Assembly (NCBI GenBank): GCA_036005125.1
Contig: DASYQV010000228.1
Span: forward strand, 1 to 37,259
Reading direction: 5' to 3'
DNA: 37,259 bases
From: DASYQV01 sp036005125
GTDB taxonomy: Bacteria > Acidobacteriota > Vicinamibacteria > Vicinamibacterales > UBA2999
Position 1 is the first letter of the stretch. Each line of letters starts with the position of its first letter. This document shows, one piece after another, positions 33,558 through 37,259 of the stretch. Under the pieces are notes generated by a model, which did not search any database, was not told where the DNA came from, and was given only the letters and a program-made list of their open reading frames with translations. Both the position numbers and the translations under genes were made by a program.

Positions 33558-33929
33558 ATGAGGTATCTGGTCACCGCACAAGTCAAAGCCGGACAACGCG
33601 CCGCGCTCGATCGCGCGATCGACGAGGGCACGCTCGGCGCCGGATCCGTGGCCGGCGATGAATACGAGTACGACATGAGCCGCGCCCGGGAGCTGCCCGA
33701 GGGGCGCGTGAAGTGGGTGGAGACCTGCTTCTGCCCCACGCCGCTTCAGGAGGAACGCCCATACTGGGAGGAGTACTTCGATCTCGTCAGCGTCAAGGAC
33801 GCGCACGCCCGCAGCCGGTGTCGTGACGAGAACGGGACGGAGCCGTGGGCCTGCTGTGACTGCGACTGCACGGCACGCCTCGAGACGTGGCTCGCGCGAC
33901 AGGGGAAGCCGTTTCGTAGTAGTCGCTGA
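33558..33929 (+). CDS. Cys-cluster small protein of unknown function
   Basis: A 123-residue cytosolic protein starting MRYLVTAQVKAGQRAALDRAIDEGTLG, where the first 60 residues look like a ferredoxin-like (ABM/EthD-type) alpha-beta fold. It continues GRVKWVETCFCPTPLQEERPYWEEYFDL and ends with the unusual cluster WACCDCDCTARLE. The cysteines (CFC, RCRD, CCDCDC) are positioned to bind metal, possibly zinc or an iron-sulfur centre, but no family can be named. GAGGGAGAGGG lies before the ATG, and it begins 14 bp after pdxH, so it probably belongs to the same transcript. A longer upstream reading is out of character for the protein. Confidence 0.8.
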   Translation: MRYLVTAQVKAGQRAALDRAIDEGTLGAGSVAGDEYEYDMSRARELPEGRVKWVETCFCPTPLQEERPYWEEYFDLVSVKDAHARSRCRDENGTEPWACCDCDCTARLETWLARQGKPFRSSR

Positions 33930-33935
33930 GACGTA

Positions 33936-33985
33936 CGTAGGGCGGGTCTTCAGACCCGGCGCCGCATCTAACGATGCGGCCTACG
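33936..33985. terminator. Family C hairpin ending the clp operon
   Basis: CGTAGG (33936-33941) pairs with CCTACG (33980-33985), enclosing GGGTCTTCAGACCC (33945-33958) and the hairpin GCCGCAT-ctaacg-ATGCGGC (33961-33980). It sits seven bases after the Cys-cluster gene, between convergent genes, and should terminate in either direction. A weaker word repeat (GCCTGAGCCTTAAGCCCTAAGCC) follows at about 34034. Confidence 0.55.
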
Positions 33986-34087
33986 TTCACCGCACCCGAA
34001 CGCTTCGCGAGCGTGGACCGGAAGCAGGACATGAGGCCTGAGCCTTAAGCCCTAAGCCGATTTCTCATCTTTGTACGGCACTCATTG

Positions 34088-36904
34088 TCATTTCGCAGGC
34101 ACGAGCCGTTTCAGCTCCTCGAACCAGTTCTGCACCAGGATCATGTGCGTAGGTTTCACGGCAGGTCGATCCAGTGGCCGAATCATCAGAAACTGGCTTC
34201 CGTCCCGAGAGACATCGTATTGGCGAACAGCGGGGTTGCTGTTGTAGCGGCCCTCGAAGAGCGCTCGGGGTGTTCCCGCAGTGAAGGTTGGTCCCGCGGT
34301 CACCAGGACCGCCATCATTTTGAGCGTGACCTCCGGGGCGGGAAGCGTTGTGAAGAACAGCTGCCTTCCGTCCCGAGACCACGCCGGGGAGTTTCCTCCG
34401 CCAGTGGAGATCGCCTGTCCTCCACCCGGACCTGGATAGGGGCGCACGAACACCTCTTGCCGGCCAGATTCGTCCGACACGTACGCCAGCCAGCGCCCGT
34501 CGGGAGAGAACTCTGCCTCGGCCTCATTGAAACGACTCGTGAGGAGCGGAACCGGCTGGCGATCGCCCGTCAGCGGAAGCACCCAGATGTCGCTGAGCGT
34601 CTCGGGGGTAGCGTGGGCGAACGCCAACGCGGAACCATCCGGCGTCCAGGATAGTACGAAGACAGGACTGGCGCGCGTGGTCAGCCGTTCGACGGATCCG
34701 CCGTCCACAGCCTTTAACACAATATCAGTACGGTCCCCTTGAACGGACGTGAACGCGATGCGCTGGCCATCCGGTGCCCAAAGAGGTGCCTCGCTCGGAC
34801 CCTCGTTGGCCAGACGGGTCACGCTGCCGCGAAGGATGTCAGACACCCATACGTTTGTATCACCCGCTATCGGTGTGTTGAAGGCGAACCGCTGCCCATC
34901 GGGGGAGAGCCGGGGGGAAGAATAGGTTCGTGGCGCGCCAGGAACGGGACGTTCGGCTCCGGTGCGATCGACCCACACCATTGACCGTTCGGGAGGAGAA
35001 GATAGACCGCCGGGCAAGTACACGAACACGCCCGAATCAGACATGCTGAACTGTCCCATGCCGAAGTTGACATAAGGCCTGGCACTCGCGCCCTGCATGA
35101 CATCGGCAGTCAGCGCAACCGGAGCGCCGGTCACTTCCAGGTTGTCTAGGCTGAACGGCACGGCCATCAACGTTCCCGTGCGCATGTACAGAAGGTGACC
35201 GGTCGGAACGTAACGCGCGTCGGCGCCGCCCTTGATGAGAATTTTTCGTTCGCCGGTCCTGAGCGATTGCACAGCGATGTCCGTGGCGTTCCATTGTGGA
35301 TACGCCGTGTAGGTAATGGTGAACAAGACGGCGCGACTGCCAGGAAGCACGAACGGAAGCTGATGGCTGAATTCGCTCCGACTCGCATCTACGGTCGTCA
35401 GGAGCTCGGCGTTTCCGCCGGTGGCCGAGATGCGCCACAGTCCCCCCCGCCACAGTCCTGCCGCGGCCTGAGCAAAGACGATCGTACCGTCCGAGCCCCA
35501 GCTCGCCCCGTAAGGGATCGTGAAGTTCGAGGGCGCGTCCCAGAGCCTTGCAGTCGGGCCACCCGGCGGAAATGTCACCTTTAACAGGCCGAGGCCACCC
35601 CTGCTCGGGCCGCCGCCCATCCAGAACCCGAGCGCCCGCCCGTCAGACGAAAAGAAAGGACTATACGCGTTCTCTGTGCCAACGATCGGCGTCGCCTCAG
35701 GCTCACTCAGAGAACGCAGGTACAAGTGCTGCCGGCCTCCACGAACCGCACTGAACACGAGCGAACGCCCGTCGGGCGAGAGGGCCACTGCGTTCTGGCT
35801 TGGTCGTCCTTCGCCCAGGCCTGTCGTATCACCTGGCGTTGATCGAAGCTGGTCGGCTGGTGCCACGCTCACCAACGTGCGGACGATCCCCGGAGGTCGC
35901 TGTTCGGGACCGTCCATGAAAGATCGAACAACAAACAGCGCAACCGAAGCGCCAAGGATGAGACCGGCAGCGAGTCCGGCGACGACCCACGCGATCCGCT
36001 TTTTACTCGTGGATGCAGACGTCGGCGTTCCAGTTGTGGTCGGTGGGCGCTCAGCGATCCATGTCAGCTCGCGGACGACATCGCGTGCGCTCTGCCAGCG
36101 GTCATCGGGATCCTTCGCAAGGCATGTGGCCACGACGTGATCGACTGCCGGCGGCATCAGCGGCCTCAGGGCTGAGGGCGGTGCTGGCTGATGTGCGAGG
36201 ATGGCTGCAATCAGACTCGCCTGGCTCTTTCCCTCGAACGCTTTCTCGCCGATGAGCATCTCGTAGAGGACGGCCCCAAACGCAAAGATGTCCGTGCGTG
36301 CGTCGGCCTCTTTGCCTTCGAGTTGCTCGGGCGCCATGTACTGAAACGTCCCGAGTATCGTCCCCTGCGCCGTCAGACCCGGCGGCGTCGTCGGTAGCCC
36401 CGACACGCCTGCGCCGACGAGCACGGGAGCGCCGGCTTTCGCCAGCCCGAAATCGAGGAGCTTGGCGCCGTTCTTTGTCAAAAAGACATTCGCCGGCTTG
36501 AGATCCCGGTGCGTGATTCCGGCGCGATGCGCTTTGTCGAGCGCGCTGGAGATCTGAATGGCGATCGTCAGTGCGTCGGGGAGCGCGAGCGCGCCTTTCT
36601 CGAGGCGATGACCGAGCGTCTCGCCTTCCAGGTATTGCATGACCAGGAACGACGTGCCGTCGTGTTCGCCCACGTCGTACAAGGCGCAAATGTGCGGGTG
36701 CTCGAGATGGGAGATCGCGCGCGCTTCACGGTCGAAGCGCTCACGGAACTGCGGATCGGCGGCGAGCGTGTCGTGGAGGACCTTGATAGCGACCGTGCGG
36801 TCGAGGCGGGTGTCGCGTGCCTTGTAGACCGCGCCCATGCCGCCCGCGCCCAGCAGTGCTATGACCTCGTACGATCCCAGTCGAGTTCCCGGGTTGAGCG
36901 GCAT
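34088..36904 (-). CDS. Transmembrane Ser/Thr protein kinase with periplasmic WD40-like/TolB-like sensor
   Basis: A 938-residue kinase of the type greatly expanded in Acidobacteriota. Residues 11-280 form the kinase: glycine loop LGAGGMGAV (18-26), VAIKVL with the ATP lysine at 41, HRDLKPAN (catalytic D134), DFGLAK (151-156), APE (191-193). A proline/threonine linker leads to one membrane helix (about 304-326). The rest (330-938) is a beta-propeller of PD40-type repeats: NAVALSPDGRSLVFSA, SSPRLSPDGQRFAF, EAPLWAPDGQRIAFTS, AEFSPDGRWLAYVSDESG. The kinase half faces the cytosol and the propeller the periplasm, suggesting a ligand-sensing receptor. GGAG lies about 5 nt ahead of the ATG. All catalytic residues are present. 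Confidence 0.95.
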   Translation of the reverse strand: MPLNPGTRLGSYEVIALLGAGGMGAVYKARDTRLDRTVAIKVLHDTLAADPQFRERFDREARAISHLEHPHICALYDVGEHDGTSFLVMQYLEGETLGHRLEKGALALPDALTIAIQISSALDKAHRAGITHRDLKPANVFLTKNGAKLLDFGLAKAGAPVLVGAGVSGLPTTPPGLTAQGTILGTFQYMAPEQLEGKEADARTDIFAFGAVLYEMLIGEKAFEGKSQASLIAAILAHQPAPPSALRPLMPPAVDHVVATCLAKDPDDRWQSARDVVRELTWIAERPPTTTGTPTSASTSKKRIAWVVAGLAAGLILGASVALFVVRSFMDGPEQRPPGIVRTLVSVAPADQLRSTPGDTTGLGEGRPSQNAVALSPDGRSLVFSAVRGGRQHLYLRSLSEPEATPIVGTENAYSPFFSSDGRALGFWMGGGPSRGGLGLLKVTFPPGGPTARLWDAPSNFTIPYGASWGSDGTIVFAQAAAGLWRGGLWRISATGGNAELLTTVDASRSEFSHQLPFVLPGSRAVLFTITYTAYPQWNATDIAVQSLRTGERKILIKGGADARYVPTGHLLYMRTGTLMAVPFSLDNLEVTGAPVALTADVMQGASARPYVNFGMGQFSMSDSGVFVYLPGGLSSPPERSMVWVDRTGAERPVPGAPRTYSSPRLSPDGQRFAFNTPIAGDTNVWVSDILRGSVTRLANEGPSEAPLWAPDGQRIAFTSVQGDRTDIVLKAVDGGSVERLTTRASPVFVLSWTPDGSALAFAHATPETLSDIWVLPLTGDRQPVPLLTSRFNEAEAEFSPDGRWLAYVSDESGRQEVFVRPYPGPGGGQAISTGGGNSPAWSRDGRQLFFTTLPAPEVTLKMMAVLVTAGPTFTAGTPRALFEGRYNSNPAVRQYDVSRDGSQFLMIRPLDRPAVKPTHMILVQNWFEELKRLVPAK

Positions 36905-37164
36905 CGACTCCGAACCTGCTTTCGTCTGTCGGGTGAGCCAGGCGAATTATACGCGCCCCGCGCCCGACATCGATCCGAGCGCTTGAATCAGGACACGAGC
37001 CCCGAGCCCCAAGACCCAAGCCCGTGGTAAGCTCACGTCACGGCAGCGAAGGGCTGCCGCACCGGATACCCGGCACGACCGACCGGGACAGCGAGCGCAT
37101 CATGATTCCTGCCGTTTCCTATTGCTTCCCAGGACACGCGAGCACTCTCGAGAGCGTCTGACCC
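36905..37164. other. Divergent intergenic region kinase / right-end gene
   Basis: This region holds the upstream sequences of the kinase and of the right-end gene. It includes a word repeat (GAGCCCCGAGCCCCAAGACCCAAG, about 36998-37021) and the hairpin CGGCAGC-gaagg-GCTGCCG at about 37041-37059, followed by CCGG-atac-CCGG. The hairpins resemble a short leader structure, but no known riboswitch or RNA was recognised. Confidence 0.35.
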
Positions 37165-37259
37165 ATGCAGGCGTTCAACGTGCTTGTCTCCGCGTCAGCT
37201 GCCGAGCGGCTGGCCGAGGCGCGCCGCTTCGTCGCGTCGCATCAGGCGGGCGTGCGCGT
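37165..37259 (+). CDS. Start of a gene, possibly an AddB-like helicase/nuclease (partial)
   Basis: ATG at 37165 opens a frame reaching the window edge: MQAFNVLVSASAAERLAEA then RRFVASHQAGVR. Similar openings (short strand, AERL helix, ARRF) occur at the start of AddB-type PD-(D/E)XK helicase-nucleases and related exonucleases, where they precede the degenerate nucleotide loop. With 31 residues this is only a suggestion. No clear ribosome site is visible. Confidence 0.45.
   Translation, partial: MQAFNVLVSASAAERLAEARRFVASHQAGVR

Noticed and set aside
37022..37110. Riboswitch-like leader at the right end
   Set aside because: Two simple hairpins are present, but no consensus of any known riboswitch class could be matched.

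Overview
The window is high-GC DNA from a free-living bacterium. Several features suggest an Acidobacteriota of the Vicinamibacteria type: a Ser/Thr kinase with a periplasmic WD40-like/TolB-like half, secreted TPR proteins, frequent GTG/TTG starts, and intergenic gaps filled with short palindromic word repeats. The lineage is inferred from gene style; no rRNA is present.

Left third (1-12.4 kb): a pair of tandem paralogous lipoproteins; speA (arginine decarboxylase); a YciA-type acyl-CoA thioesterase carrying a 135-bp palindromic element in frame; thrC; pepF; a decayed IS1595-family transposase in a roughly 2.3-kb gene-poor stretch; then an ArsR-methyltransferase fusion (SahR-like) in an operon with ahcY, preceded by an inverted-repeat operator that is duplicated about 930 bp upstream.

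Middle (12.4-25.4 kb): a FrnE/DsbA-type oxidoreductase on the minus strand whose CxxC motif reads UGA-P-Y-C, with a SECIS-like hairpin just after the UGA, so it is probably a selenoprotein; two small secreted/unknown genes; a fused E1 alpha-beta 2-oxoacid dehydrogenase; a methionine-type aminotransferase; a LolA-like secreted protein; an LPG-synthase-like membrane protein translationally coupled to an RRM protein; a TPR/peptidase-MA protein; glpK; and a four-BON-domain lipoprotein.

Right third (25.4-37.3 kb): gluQ; a ligase-associated MBL exonuclease with its ATP-dependent DNA ligase; a plus-strand run aat-clpS-clpA-pdxH-(Cys-rich protein), which holds most of the leucine N-degron route; the kinase; and the first codons of a further gene.

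Three dispersed repeat families stand out. Family A is a composite hairpin element at 1319, 16226 and 26324. Family B is a three-hairpin element at 3747, 9621 and 27538. Family C is a set of GTCTTCAGACCC-type hairpins at gene ends. The two observations most worth checking are the probable UGA-encoded selenocysteine in the FrnE-like protein and the in-frame family B insertion inside the thioesterase.
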